A stretch of 48,562 nucleotides of DNA, taken from DATMNR01 sp963702765. GTDB lineage: Bacteria > Chloroflexota > Ktedonobacteria > Ktedonobacterales > Ktedonobacteraceae. The position numbers and the translations under genes were made by a program. The stretch lies in the NCBI GenBank assembly GCA_963702765.1, contig CAVPEB010000029.1, forward strand, positions 1 to 48,562. The letters are read 5' to 3'. Positions 25,900-34,956 of this stretch are shown piece by piece; position 1 is the stretch's first letter, and every line of letters starts with the position of its first letter. A model generated the notes under the pieces. It was not told the DNA's origin. It made no database searches and was given only the letters and a program-made list of their open reading frames with translations.

Positions 25900-26259
25900 T
25901 TAGTAAGAAACACCTGTAGCTTCGTTGGTCATGAATTCTACGAGCTTTACTGCGCCCACGAGTGTCGCGCCATCGATCAAGTCGGCTTCCGTATAGCCGC
26001 GTTTCTTGTAACATGGAGTGCAGACGAAAAAAGTACCACCTGCTGCTACGTAATTCTTCACAAGATTGGCCATTGGTTGAAGTCCTTCTTCATTAATAGT
26101 GTCAGCTATACCTTTTACTGCCAGACGTACACCTTCACTCGTCAAAAATACCATCGTGTTCTTGCCTGAGGCGACAGCAGCATTTGCCACGACCATTGCG
26201 ACTGTCGAGCGGTCGGGATCATCGATAGAGCGAGTAAGGTTGACACAGAAATTGTTCAT
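25900..26259 (-). CDS. DsrE/DsrF-like family protein
   Basis: The 119 residues fit the DsrE-like fold: NFCVNLTRSIDDPDRSTVAM, ASGKNTMVFLTSEGVRLAV, GGTFFVCTPCYKKRGY. The Cys in VCTPC sits where DsrE-family proteins carry the persulfide Cys. Its ATG overlaps the stop of the upstream TusA-like gene (ATGA), implying coupling. It probably moves sulfur or acts as a small redox protein with that partner. Confidence 0.85.
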   Translation of the reverse strand: MNNFCVNLTRSIDDPDRSTVAMVVANAAVASGKNTMVFLTSEGVRLAVKGIADTINEEGLQPMANLVKNYVAAGGTFFVCTPCYKKRGYTEADLIDGATLVGAVKLVEFMTNEATGVSY

Positions 26260-26519
26260 GAGAGCTTATTGTCCTTTCCGTAAGAGAAACTGATTTCCAG
26301 CTGAGTCGGGTAGTCTTTGGGCGAGTGTAGTTGCCAGTCATGTGACACCAGGCTTCTAAATCGATTGGCGCAGAGGGATCGTATGCCGTGACGAGCAAGG
26401 TTTGGCCTTGATCCAAGCGTTGCATAGCCAGCATCACTTCCATGATAAGCTGGCTGCAATTTTTTTCTCCAAGATCGAGAATATAGTCGGCATTGAATCG
26501 AGGCTTCAAATGTAGACAT
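26256..26519 (-). pseudogene. TusA-like sulfurtransferase, with two compensating frameshifts
   Basis: The frame starts at ATG 26519 (GGGGAAGG upstream) as MSTFEASI, jumps to ADYILDLGEKNCSQLIMEVM, then continues to LEAWCHMTGN and returns to the first frame as LHSPKDYPTQLEISFSYGKD, ending at TGA 26256 in an ATGA overlap with the next gene. One extra A at about 26493 (CAAT for CAT, restoring SIHADY) and one missing base near 26332 explain it. The Cys in KNCS is the TusA persulfide Cys, with Ser for the usual Pro. Two compensating indels in a short gene with a conserved start and end make sequencing error a strong possibility. Confidence 0.75.
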
Positions 26520-26879
26520 GCCTTCCCCTTTTGTCTTAAACTGCACCTCCTTATTCTATCACTGCTCAAACATATTTCGTCGCAAATTGTTGGCCTTCTG
26601 TTTTCCGCTTGACAAATCGCAACACTTCCAGTTATATTTGGCATAGAGAAAGTAATTGCACTGTTGCGCACATGATTGCGAAACAATGCACGAAATGAAG
26701 AGGATAGTTCAAGAAGATGGAACATAAGCACCTAACCCCTACATCGATAATGCCTATGTCCATGTTTATTCGCACCTATCGGATGCTTATTATGGTACCC
26801 GGTAGGCTGTCGCTGTCCTCTGCATGCACACAGGCAATATTCACTAAAACAAAAGTGGAATAACTCCAAAGACGTATGA

Positions 26880-26914
26880 GGGGCGCAGGCGACAGACCTG
26901 CGCCCCTTTTTTTT
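26880..26914 (+). terminator. Strong intrinsic terminator with no upstream gene
   Basis: GGGGCGCAGG, an 7-nt loop, CCTGCGCCCC and eight T. The nearest plus-strand gene upstream ends 1.6 kb away with three minus-strand genes in between, so it may end an unannotated small RNA or a metG leader transcript. Confidence 0.85.
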
Positions 26915-27017
26915 GCATTTGCCCTGATTAGGGCGTTTTACAAAATAATCTGGATATTAGGAAAACTATCGGTACCGATTATGCTGATTAATGCATTAAG
27001 CGAGATATCAGAAAAGC

Positions 27018-27078
27018 CAGCGAGGGCCGATAAATCGGCGATGGGCGCGATAAATCGGCCCCTACGAGGGTCCAAGTA
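27018..27078. repeat. Dispersed palindromic repeat before metG
   Basis: Two CGATAAATCGG units (GGGCCGATAAATCGGC and GGGCGCGATAAATCGGCC) are followed by CCTACGAGG. The GGGC...GCCCCTAC layout recurs at 33080-33120. It ends about 15 nt before the metG start and so overlaps its leader; the ribosome binding site (AAGAGGTG) is just downstream. Confidence 0.6.
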
Positions 27079-27092
27079 TTAAGAGGTGAAAA

Positions 27093-28660
27093 ATGAATGA
27101 TGGCTTTAAACAGAATACCGGCAATAAGCCTTACTACATTACAACTGCCATCGATTATCCAAATGCAGCTCCGCATCTAGGTCACACGCTGGAGAAAGTA
27201 GCAGCTGACGTTATGGCTCGCTACCATCGCTTGAAGGACACGAAACGTACTTCAGCATGGGACTGGACGAGAATAGTCAACACGTCGTGGAGGCTGCCAG
27301 AGCAAATGGTGTTGATCTCGTCACCTGGATTGATAGTATGGATAAAGCTTTTCGCCTGGCGTGGTCAAAACTGGATATATCATACGATCGCTGGATCCGT
27401 ACAACAGAAGAACGGCACTTCCGGGCTTCACAAGAGATGATTCGCAGAGCGCAAGAGCGTGGAGACATCTATAAATCGATCTACTCGGGTTGGTATTGTC
27501 CTAACGATAACACGTTTTATCAGGAAGAGGATCTGGTTAATGGCAGATGCCCTAACCATCCCTCAATCATACCCGAGTGGCTGGAAGAAGAGAACTATTT
27601 TTTTGCTCTCTCAAAGTACAGTGATCAACTGCTTGAGCATATTCAAGAGCATGCAGATTTTATTGTGCCTGCTGTCCGAAAGTCTGAAGTACTGGGGATG
27701 CTTCGCCAGGGTCTACGAGATTTTTCCGTATCCAGACGTGTTGATCCAACCAGAGATCCCTGGGGTGTACCTTTCCCGGGCGACCCAGAGCATGTGATCT
27801 ATGTCTGGTTCGATGCTCTGACCAACTACGTGTCTGCTGTCGGCTTTCCAGATGACCCGGTTTCTTTTGAGCATTACTGGCCGGCTGATGCACATGTAGT
27901 TGGCAAGGATATCACGCGCTTTCATTGTCTGTATTGGCCAGCGATGTTGCTATCCGCAGGGTTGCCATTACCAGAGCAGGTAGCAGTGCATGGTTTTATA
28001 ACCCTGGAGGGAGACAAGATCTCAAAAAGTACGGGCAACATCGTTCATCCGATACAACTTGTTGACGAGTTTGGAGTCGACGCAATCCGTTACTACTTGC
28101 TACGCAACCTGTCTTTTGCGTCGGATAGAGACTTTACGCGTGAAGGATTGATCAGGCGCTACAACGATGAGTTGTATAAAGATCTTGGCAATCTGTTAAA
28201 CAGGGTTGCCGCAATGGTACATCGCTATCGAGAGGGAATTATTCCAGAGCCAGGAACGAATGGTGAACGTGAGAATGACTTACAAAGTGTAGCGATCGAA
28301 GCACGTGAGCAAGCGGAAAGAGATCTGGAAGCATGGGAAATTGGCAATGCTTTGCAAAGCATATGGAATTTCGTGCGTCGCACAAACCAGTACCTTGAGC
28401 AGAGCAAACCATGGTTACTGGCTCGCCAGCCAGAAAAAGAAGAAGAACTTAATACTGTCCTTTTTTCTGCGGTAGAAGCATTACGCTTATTGTCAATTTA
28501 CCTGGCTCCTTTTATTCCAGATGCTTCTGATCGTATCAGAAGTCAGTTGGGACTTGAGCCAGTCAGATCATCTGCGTGGGTTCATGAAACTATATGGAGT
28601 AGTGTACCCCTGATAAAAGTAGTGCCTGGATCGTTGCTGTTTCCACGAATAGAAATCTAA
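27093..28660 (+). pseudogene. metG: Methionyl-tRNA synthetase with one frameshift
   Basis: Charges tRNA-Met. The N-terminal frame reads KPYYITTAIDYPNAAPHLGH (the HIGH-type motif is HLGH) to RYHRLK. The rest is in another frame from HETYFSMGLDENSQHVVEAA to the end. One G is missing at about 27236 (AAGGACACG for AAGGGACACG). Later motifs are intact: Zn-knuckle-region Cys (WYCPND, GRCPNH), DPWGVPFPGDPEHVIYVWFD and GDKISKSTGN (KMSKS). The combined product would be 522 residues, the normal size of the short class. An in-frame GTG or ATG restart would not give a working enzyme. If the lesion is real the cell must have another metG. If not, this is an ordinary housekeeping gene. Confidence 0.88.
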
Positions 28661-28675
28661 AAGGAGCACAAGACC

Positions 28676-29431
28676 ATGACTGATACTCCCTGGTATAAAA
28701 CATTCTTTGGAGAAGATTACCTGCATCTGTATGAACCAATTCTTACATCTGAGCGGACACAGAGAGAAGTTGATGGCATCGTGAACCTGCTGGCTCTGCC
28801 ACAGGGGAGTAGTATTCTCGATTTATGTTGTGGCCATGGACGGCATGCTATTCCATTGGCTCAACGTGGCTATAAGGTTACAGGGCAAGATTTAAGCGAA
28901 GTCTTTCTGCACGAGGCTGAGAAGGAAGCTCTGGCGAAAGGTGTCCAGGTAAATTGGTTGCATGGTGACATGAGAAATATTCCATTTGAGAATGAGTTTG
29001 ATGCAGTAATCAACATTTTCACCGCCTTTGGCTATCTTGAGAATCAAGACGAGGATCAGCAAGTGCTCAAGCAGGTTTACAAGGCACTCAAGCCAGGTGG
29101 CCTTTTTCTGCTAGAGACGTTACATCGAGAGGGGCTTATGCGCCACTTCTCTCCCCATATGATCGAACATTATCCGGAGGGACTGATTGTATTAGAAGAA
29201 CGCAATTTTGATCTGCTCACCAGTCGTAGCAAGGTGAAAATAACTATGATATATCCTGATGGTCGACAAAAAGAGTATGGCCATGCGGCACGCGTCTACA
29301 CCCTTACAGAGCTGGCACAGATGTTGACCAGGGCAGGTTTACAAGTGAAGGCGTACTACGGGACATGGGATGGTAGCGAATTGACAATAGACAGCTTTCG
29401 ATTGATTTTGCTAGCTCAAAAAGTTGAGTGA
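28676..29431 (+). CDS. Class I SAM-dependent methyltransferase
   Basis: The 251 residues show motif I LDLCCGHGRHA, VTGQDLSEVFL, the FDAVINIFTAFGYL block and LKPGGLFLLETL. This set is typical of the family of small-molecule methyltransferases with the C-C-G-H-G-R-H motif. AAAGGAG lies upstream. It starts 15 nt after metG and overlaps or abuts the ABC gene that follows, suggesting one transcript. Its substrate is unknown. Confidence 0.9.
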   Translation: MTDTPWYKTFFGEDYLHLYEPILTSERTQREVDGIVNLLALPQGSSILDLCCGHGRHAIPLAQRGYKVTGQDLSEVFLHEAEKEALAKGVQVNWLHGDMRNIPFENEFDAVINIFTAFGYLENQDEDQQVLKQVYKALKPGGLFLLETLHREGLMRHFSPHMIEHYPEGLIVLEERNFDLLTSRSKVKITMIYPDGRQKEYGHAARVYTLTELAQMLTRAGLQVKAYYGTWDGSELTIDSFRLILLAQKVE

Positions 29432-29472
29432 GTTATGTTAGCGAAGTAGAGTGCCCAAAGAGGAGGGAGCAA

Positions 29473-30583
29473 ATGTCCATCATCGAGGTTGAAGCATTAG
29501 CGAAGACATTTAAGACTCGCGAGCGCGCTGCAGGTCTATCTGGCAGCTTGCACTCATTTATCGCTCCGCGCTATCGCCAGCGTGAAGCAGTCAAGCCCAT
29601 CAGTTTTTCGCTTGAACCAGGGGAATTGCTTGCCTTTATTGGACCAAACGGAGCCGGAAAATCGACGACGATCAAAATGCTGACAGGCATCCTATACCCA
29701 ACATCAGGGAAGGCCAGCGTGTTGGGGCTAACGCCATGGCAACAGCGACGCAAACTGTCATTTCGTATAGCCAGTGTCTATGGCCAGAAATCGCAGCTCT
29801 GGTATCATCTCCCGCCGCAGGATACCTTTGATCTCTTAGCTCGCATCTACGAACTGGACATGACAGAGTATCGCAAACGACGAAGCTTTCTGGTGGAGGT
29901 CTTTGATATTGAAGATTATATGCGAACTCCCGCTCGTAAATTGAGCCTGGGGGAGCGAATGCGTTGTGAACTGGCGGCTGCTCTGCTGCATAAACCCGCG
30001 GTTATCTTCCTGGATGAGCCAACCATTGGTTTAGATGTTATCGCAAAGCAACGTATACGTGACCTGATCGGGCATTTGCAGGTCGAGGAGGGGGTTACTG
30101 TTTTTCTGACTTCGCATGATGCGGGTGATATCGAGCAAGTATGCCGTCGCGCGATTGTGATTAACCACGGTGAGATCATACTCGATGCACCTGTGGCGAA
30201 ATTGAAGCGAGATTACCTTAAGGTGAAAACGGTTGATCTCCTGCTGGAAGAGCCAGCGCATACACTGTTAAAAACCGATAGCAATACGGGTAAACAGCGT
30301 TTGAGCATTCAGTTGCCTGCTTCCATTCATGAAGAGATCCAGGATACTGAGGGTGTGCAGGTGCTGAAAGCAAAAGGGATATGGCCTTAAGTTGGCGATT
30401 GATACGTCGCGTACGCCACTCGAACCCGTCATTGCTGCGATCATGCAACATTGTCATATTCTTGATATGACCATTTCAGATCCGCCTATGGAAGAGATTA
30501 TCGCTACAATTTATGGGCAGGCAAGTCGAGATGAAAATGCTCATGTTCATGTAGATGCTGAACCTTTAACAGCAGGAGAATAA
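29473..30583 (+). pseudogene. ABC-2 exporter ATPase with one frameshift near the C-terminus
   Basis: Starts MSIIEVEALAKTF with GAGGAGGG upstream. Walker A is GPNGAGKST, the signature is LSLGERMRCELAAAL and Walker B is VIFLDEP, with the H-loop in TSHDAGDIE. The frame ends at 30390, but the next frame continues with the family's C-terminus: LAIDTSRTPLEPVIAAIMQH, then SDPPMEEIIATIYG, ending at TAA 30581. Removing one A from AAAA at 30372-30375 gives KAKGYGLKLAIDTS without a break. This subfamily (with the DPPMEEIIA tail) pairs with two DUF990-type permeases, which follow here. Confidence 0.88.
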
Positions 30584-30587
30584 GACC

Positions 30588-31433
30588 ATGGAAGCTATGA
30601 GTAGAAGCCCGATGTATCGTGCTCGTCACGCGATGAACCTCTCCGTACAAAAATATGCTGCCATTATGCGGGTGAGTATTGCCAACAACCTGGCTTATGT
30701 TATGGAGGTGCTCTTTCGTGCATTCATGCTCGTTGTGCTTGTTTTTGTACTCGGACAGTTATGGACGACGACCTATACTAACCGTGGGATAACCACACTG
30801 GATGGATTCAGCATAAGCGATATGGTGTGGTACCTCGTGATTGCGGAAACAATAGCCATGTCATTACCACAACTCACGCGGCGTATCGATCAGGATGTGC
30901 GTTCGGGTCAACTTGCCTACCTGTTAGGGCGTCCGTGTAATTATGTGTTCTACAATTTCGCGCAGTACCTGGGAGAACGTCTTGTGCGGCTCACGATTAA
31001 TGGAGTGGTGGGAGCAGTAGTGGCTCTGATTTTTGTGGGATTGCCGCACTTCACCTGGATGGGCGTAGCGGCATGGCCGCTCGTGACTTTATTCGCGTTG
31101 AGCATTGACTTTGTGGCCTACTTCAGCATTGGGCTGCTCGCCTTCTGGACTGAAGAAACGTCATCCTTTGCGCTCATCTTCAATCGACTTACGCTGGTGC
31201 TTGGGGGAGTACTTGCGCCTATTACAATTTTTCCTGAGCCGCTGCGGAGTATCGCGCTGATCTTACCTTTCAGCACTATTCTGTATGGTCCTTCACGTAC
31301 GCTGGTGCATTTTGAACTGGATCAATTTGTTCTACTTGTGTTGCACCAGGTGATTACGCTGGCTATTGGCGGTGTTATACTGCTCGTAATGTACCAGGTA
31401 GCGATACGACGTGTGAATATCAATGGAGGGTAG
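30588..31433 (+). CDS. ABC-2 permease, subunit 1 (DUF990/ABC2_membrane_6 type)
   Basis: The 281 residues have about six TM helices. The N-terminal segment (KYAAIMRVSIANNLAYVMEV) and the end of the product (LVMYQVAIRRVNINGG) are typical of this permease type. GGAG from the preceding stop region serves as the ribosome binding site. It lies 4 nt after the ATPase and 6 nt before the second permease, so the three genes form one exporter operon. The substrate is unknown; relatives export antibiotics, viologens or lipids. Confidence 0.88.
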   Translation: MEAMSRSPMYRARHAMNLSVQKYAAIMRVSIANNLAYVMEVLFRAFMLVVLVFVLGQLWTTTYTNRGITTLDGFSISDMVWYLVIAETIAMSLPQLTRRIDQDVRSGQLAYLLGRPCNYVFYNFAQYLGERLVRLTINGVVGAVVALIFVGLPHFTWMGVAAWPLVTLFALSIDFVAYFSIGLLAFWTEETSSFALIFNRLTLVLGGVLAPITIFPEPLRSIALILPFSTILYGPSRTLVHFELDQFVLLVLHQVITLAIGGVILLVMYQVAIRRVNINGG

Positions 31434-31439
31434 ATCGAG

Positions 31440-32243
31440 ATGTTCATAGTCAGGAAAAGTGTTCGAACAGCGGGTTTCATCGGTTCATATGTCGTTGCTA
31501 ATCTGCAGGCTGCGATGGAATATCGTGCCGCATTTATAGTTCAGATCATCACGATGGTTGCCAACGATGGCCTGTGGCTGTTCTTCTGGTGGACATACTT
31601 TCGAGAATTTCCGCTCGTGAATGGATGGCAAAGTAGCAATATCATTGTCATCTGGGCAGTAGCGGCGTGCGGCTTTGGGATAAGTATGGCGGTGTTCGGT
31701 AATACACCAAAACTGGCCGCACTTATTATGAATGGTGGTCTGGATGCCTATCTAGGCATGCCGCGTAATGTCTTGCTACATGTTAGTATAACAGCAAGCG
31801 ACCCATCCGCCTGGGGTGATATTGTGTTCTCCGTTGGAGCGTTTGTATTGTTGCTTCATCCAGACTTGCTACATTTTGCACTGTTCTTGTTTCTATCGAT
31901 GCTAGGAGCCTTGATCTTCGTATCTTTCCTCGTGATTTTTGGTTCTCTGGCTTTCTTTTTGGGCAATACCGAGGGATTGAGCCAGCAAATGATGAGTGCG
32001 TTAATAATGTTCAGTACCTATCCAATGAACATCTTTAATGGTGTTGTGCGGATCTTTCTCTTTACGATTGTACCGGCAGGATTCATCTCGTTCGTCCCCT
32101 TGCAGTTGCTGCAACATTTTTCGTGGCCGCTATTTGCTGGGATGATCGGGTTCACGATGCTGTTTGTGAGTGTTGCTGTTGTTATGTTCGAACTGGGATT
32201 AAGGAGATATGAGAGCGGGAATCTACTGGGCATGCAGAATTAA
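31440..32243 (+). CDS. ABC-2 permease, subunit 2 (DUF990 type)
   Basis: The 267 residues have about six TM helices and the YPMNIFNGVVRIFLFTIVPA segment characteristic of the partner permease in this subfamily (usually YP.NIF...LR..L..IIP). GGAGG lies 9 nt upstream. Its stop is 3 nt from the stop of the convergent second exporter. Confidence 0.88.
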   Translation: MFIVRKSVRTAGFIGSYVVANLQAAMEYRAAFIVQIITMVANDGLWLFFWWTYFREFPLVNGWQSSNIIVIWAVAACGFGISMAVFGNTPKLAALIMNGGLDAYLGMPRNVLLHVSITASDPSAWGDIVFSVGAFVLLLHPDLLHFALFLFLSMLGALIFVSFLVIFGSLAFFLGNTEGLSQQMMSALIMFSTYPMNIFNGVVRIFLFTIVPAGFISFVPLQLLQHFSWPLFAGMIGFTMLFVSVAVVMFELGLRRYESGNLLGMQN

Positions 32244-32246
32244 CTG

Positions 32247-33026
32247 CTATTGCCTTGCCATGACCTCCTCGCGTCTCCAAGTGATTGCACTGACCGCAAT
32301 GAAAAGAATAGCAATGAGATAGACACCTGCTACCGCAAGCGCGAACGCCCAGAGTCCCAGGATAGTTTGCAGGAACAATAGTCCGAAAAGACCTATCCAT
32401 AAGACAACAAGTATCAAGGAACTAAAGTTCTGGGCCGATTGGAATGTGCGAACACGAGATGAAATGACGCTCGCCAATGCTGTGCCAAAGAGCACAATTC
32501 CTGGTATGAGAAGCACAATGAGTATTGACAGCCCGACAGGTAGTAGCGCTAATTTGTCAGGACCGAAGAGCAGCGCAATTTCTGTGAAGTAGATGAGGAT
32601 TCCGATTACCGCGTAGGCGAGCGCAGGTAGTACAGCCCCCAGCACCTTTCCTGCAAGGATTGCGGTATTCGATGCAGGTGTAACGAGGAGTGGAGTCAGG
32701 CATCCTCGCTCCCTATCCCCTGCGAATACTCCGGAAGCTATGCCTATTGCTGGTGTAGCTGGCATGAGGCCGACGAATAAGAGATAGAACGCCATCAGAA
32801 AACCTGCTCTTTGCAGACCAGCTACGGTATGATCTTGCAGCGCAGGGCCAATTGAAATCAATACCAGTACTGTTTGAACTATGAGGAACATGCCGGACAT
32901 CATGAGCGTTGATCTATCGCGTATAGCTTCAACCATCTGACGCCTGGCAATTAACCAGGTAATGTGTGGGGTGCTGGCCTTTTTATATGTAATGCGTGTT
33001 GTGCCGCTCTGTGTGTCAGTATTCAT
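32247..33026 (-). CDS. ABC-2 permease (NatB/GldF-like), second exporter
   Basis: The 259 residues have about six TM helices. The segment GIASGVFAGDRERGCLTPLLV with the conserved E-R-G marks the ABC-2 permease cytoplasmic helix. Its operon partner is the ATPase at 33092-34127 upstream on the same strand. Relatives with this layout include NatAB sodium/drug exporters, but the substrate here is unknown. Confidence 0.87.
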   Translation of the reverse strand: MNTDTQSGTTRITYKKASTPHITWLIARRQMVEAIRDRSTLMMSGMFLIVQTVLVLISIGPALQDHTVAGLQRAGFLMAFYLLFVGLMPATPAIGIASGVFAGDRERGCLTPLLVTPASNTAILAGKVLGAVLPALAYAVIGILIYFTEIALLFGPDKLALLPVGLSILIVLLIPGIVLFGTALASVISSRVRTFQSAQNFSSLILVVLWIGLFGLLFLQTILGLWAFALAVAGVYLIAILFIAVSAITWRREEVMARQ

Positions 33027-33060
33027 AGTTAATGTATCCTTTCCTATCCTTGAAGCTAGT

Positions 33061-33118
33061 GGGCATCCGCATATCAGGGGGTATCCGCGTGTTAACGGGC
33101 ATCCGCAAGGGATGCCCC
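33061..33118. repeat. Dispersed palindromic repeat inside the second exporter operon
   Basis: GGGCATCCGC, GGGTATCCGCG and GGGCATCCGCAAGGGATGCCC are followed by CTACATCTCC. It resembles the repeat before metG in its GCCC-CTAC ends. The ATPase gene's stop codon and last residues (SLADAR) lie within this element. Confidence 0.6.
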
Positions 33119-34127
33119 TACATCTCCTATGACTTGCTTCTGGACATCCATGAGGGAGGTTCCTACATCTCCCATGGCGGAGGCGTATACGTCTTCGAGT
33201 GAGCGTGTCTCGCAGGTGACGGTAACAATCTGGGCGCCTGCCATCACTAATTGGGTGAGTATCTGTGGATTGGTAATCTTGGGTTGAGGAGTCTGATACT
33301 CTAAGATGAATTCTGTAGACTGTGTAATGGTTGAGAGAGAGCCAGTGGTTTTTTTCTCTTGCAAATGTGGATTATGGGCACCGTCAATCACTGTGAGAGT
33401 TTCCAGGGGTAACGGACACGCGCCCACAAATTCTATTTGTACCGAGGTCTCACCAGTTGCCTGCCTGCGAAGTGAGGATGGTGTATCAAGAGCAACAATA
33501 TGGCCCTGCCGGATGATAGCTACCTGATCTGCCAGACGCTCGGCTTCGTCGAGATCGTGCGTACATAGAATAATACTCCTGTTAGAACGCTTGAACCCAA
33601 CGATCAATTCACGAACGGAGCGTGCAGCGAGCGGGTCGAGTCCAGAAGTCGGTTCATCTGAGAAAGAGTATGGCAGGTTCGTGAATCAATGCACGTGCGA
33701 GCGCCACTTTCTGTTTCATGCCCTTAGAAAAACCAGCCATTTTCTCATTTCGATGTGTTGCCAGATCAAAGAATTCTAGCAGTTCATCGATGCGGCGCGT
33801 GCGATCAGAAGAGGGTAAGCCGTAAATACTGGCGAAGAAGTCCAGATAGGCTGGTGCTTTCATTTGCTCGAATAAACCTGGTACATCTGTTACCAGACCA
33901 ACGCAGGCGCGAACGGCATCAGCTTCGCGACGAATATCGTAACCCGCAACTGTGGCATTACCCTCTGTTGGTGCGAGCAGGCCCGAAAGCATGCGTATGG
34001 TTGTTGTTTTGCCTGCCCCGTTTGGACCGAGCAATGCCAGGATTGCTCCATCGGGAACGCGCAAGGAAACTTGTGAGACTGCTGTAAATGTTCCAAAACG
34101 CCTGGTTAGGGCGTGTGTTTCAATCAT
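33092..34127 (-). pseudogene. ABC-2 exporter ATPase, second exporter, one frameshift
   Basis: Starts MIETHALTRRFG with Walker A GPNGAGKTT, the signature FSKGMKQKVALARAL and Walker B AILFL. There the first frame stops and the second continues DEPTSGLDPLAARSVRELIV, then CTHDLDEAERLADQ. One extra base at 33659 (CTCAGATGAA for CTCGATGAA) accounts for the break. The C-terminal part contains the regulatory beta domain. It then ends with two imperfect copies of GDVG.SL.D, encoded by repeat-like DNA. If the lesion is real the exporter is dead. Confidence 0.87.
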
Positions 34128-34222
34128 TGTTATATTCGCTTTCCAAATTTTTGGCTCTTTGTCGTCATTATTAATATTATAGTCTTTGATGTTTTATAGC
34201 ATAAATAGCTTCAATATGTAGA

Positions 34223-34738
34223 CTACCCGATGATAGGGACAATGGCAGCAACCGTAGCCTCTTCTTCCTGTTGTTTGTGAAGATACCATCCTATCGTTGC
34301 GAGTAAGGCCAGATCGGGATCAGGTATTTCAAGCGCGGCTGGTTCGAGTTGCACACGCGACCCTCTTAGCAAGTGGAGCAGAGGTGTGTCCTCATTGTTG
34401 AACCAGGTCCAGACATCGCGCCAGAAACTTGTACACCGCCACCTGTACTCACAACCTTCGAGAGTGAGGAGTGTGGATTGGCCACTCATACTTCGTTTTA
34501 TAGTGGCCAGTTCTGCTTGTGAATCGAGAACCAGAATGGTAATGGACTGGCCAAAGCCTTTGCGTTTTATGATCCAGTCACCGTTCGCAGTCTCTGCTAC
34601 GATTTGAGAACCGCAAGTTCCTTTCAAGTGGAAGCGTGCGAATACTTCATCGCCTCCTCGCAGTTCGTATTCGCCTTTGAATTTGTTGGGGGGGAACCAT
34701 TGTAATTCTTGATCTTTATATTCATGAATTGTTTTCAT
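34223..34738 (-). CDS. Unrecognised protein, possible beta-barrel fold
   Basis: The 171-residue product has GAGGAG about 9 nt before the ATG. The central part alternates beta-strand-like stretches (GEYELRGGDEVFARFHLKGT, ETANGDWIIKRKGFGQSITI, LTLEGCEYRWRC), which resembles the LURP-one/tubby-like fold, although this is only an impression. A hydrophobic tail (LALLATIGWYL and VAAIVPIIG) may touch the membrane. No partners are nearby. Confidence 0.6.
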   Translation of the reverse strand: MKTIHEYKDQELQWFPPNKFKGEYELRGGDEVFARFHLKGTCGSQIVAETANGDWIIKRKGFGQSITILVLDSQAELATIKRSMSGQSTLLTLEGCEYRWRCTSFWRDVWTWFNNEDTPLLHLLRGSRVQLEPAALEIPDPDLALLATIGWYLHKQQEEEATVAAIVPIIG

Positions 34739-34956
34739 TGCATATACTCCTCAATAGAAAGGTCCAACCTTAACATTCTGAGCGGTAGCAAAGAATCGCA
34801 CGCGTTGGGGTACGAAATTCTTCGCTACCACTCAGAATGACAAAAATGAGCGGATCGTGTGACCCAAGATGTGAGATTCTTCGCTGGCGCTCAGAATGAC
34901 AAAAATGAGCGAAGAATGACATGAATGAGCGATGGGTGACACCATCTAGCATAGGA
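34739..34956. repeat. REP-like palindromes, three copies of the CATTCTGAGCG family
   Basis: ATTCTGAGCGGTAGCAAAGAA (split as ATTCTGAGCGG and TAGCAAAGAA) pairs with TTCTTCGCTACCACTCAGAAT. A third copy (GAGATTCTTCGCTGGCGCTC) follows, identical to one arm of the element at 18868. Short ATGAGCG direct repeats come after. It fills the space between two minus-strand genes and could form terminator-like structures. Confidence 0.8.

Larger units (their letters stand above)
26520..27092. other. Divergent control region of tusA-like gene and metG
   Basis: No gene is supported. It holds a strong plus-strand intrinsic terminator at 26880-26914 with no visible gene before it, and a dispersed palindromic repeat at 27018-27078 just before metG. 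No T-box (no RGGUGG-type antiterminator) or SAM riboswitch could be made out. Confidence 0.45.

Noticed and set aside
26740..27092. T-box or SAM riboswitch before metG
   Set aside because: No antiterminator consensus or specifier loop could be identified; only a terminator hairpin is present.
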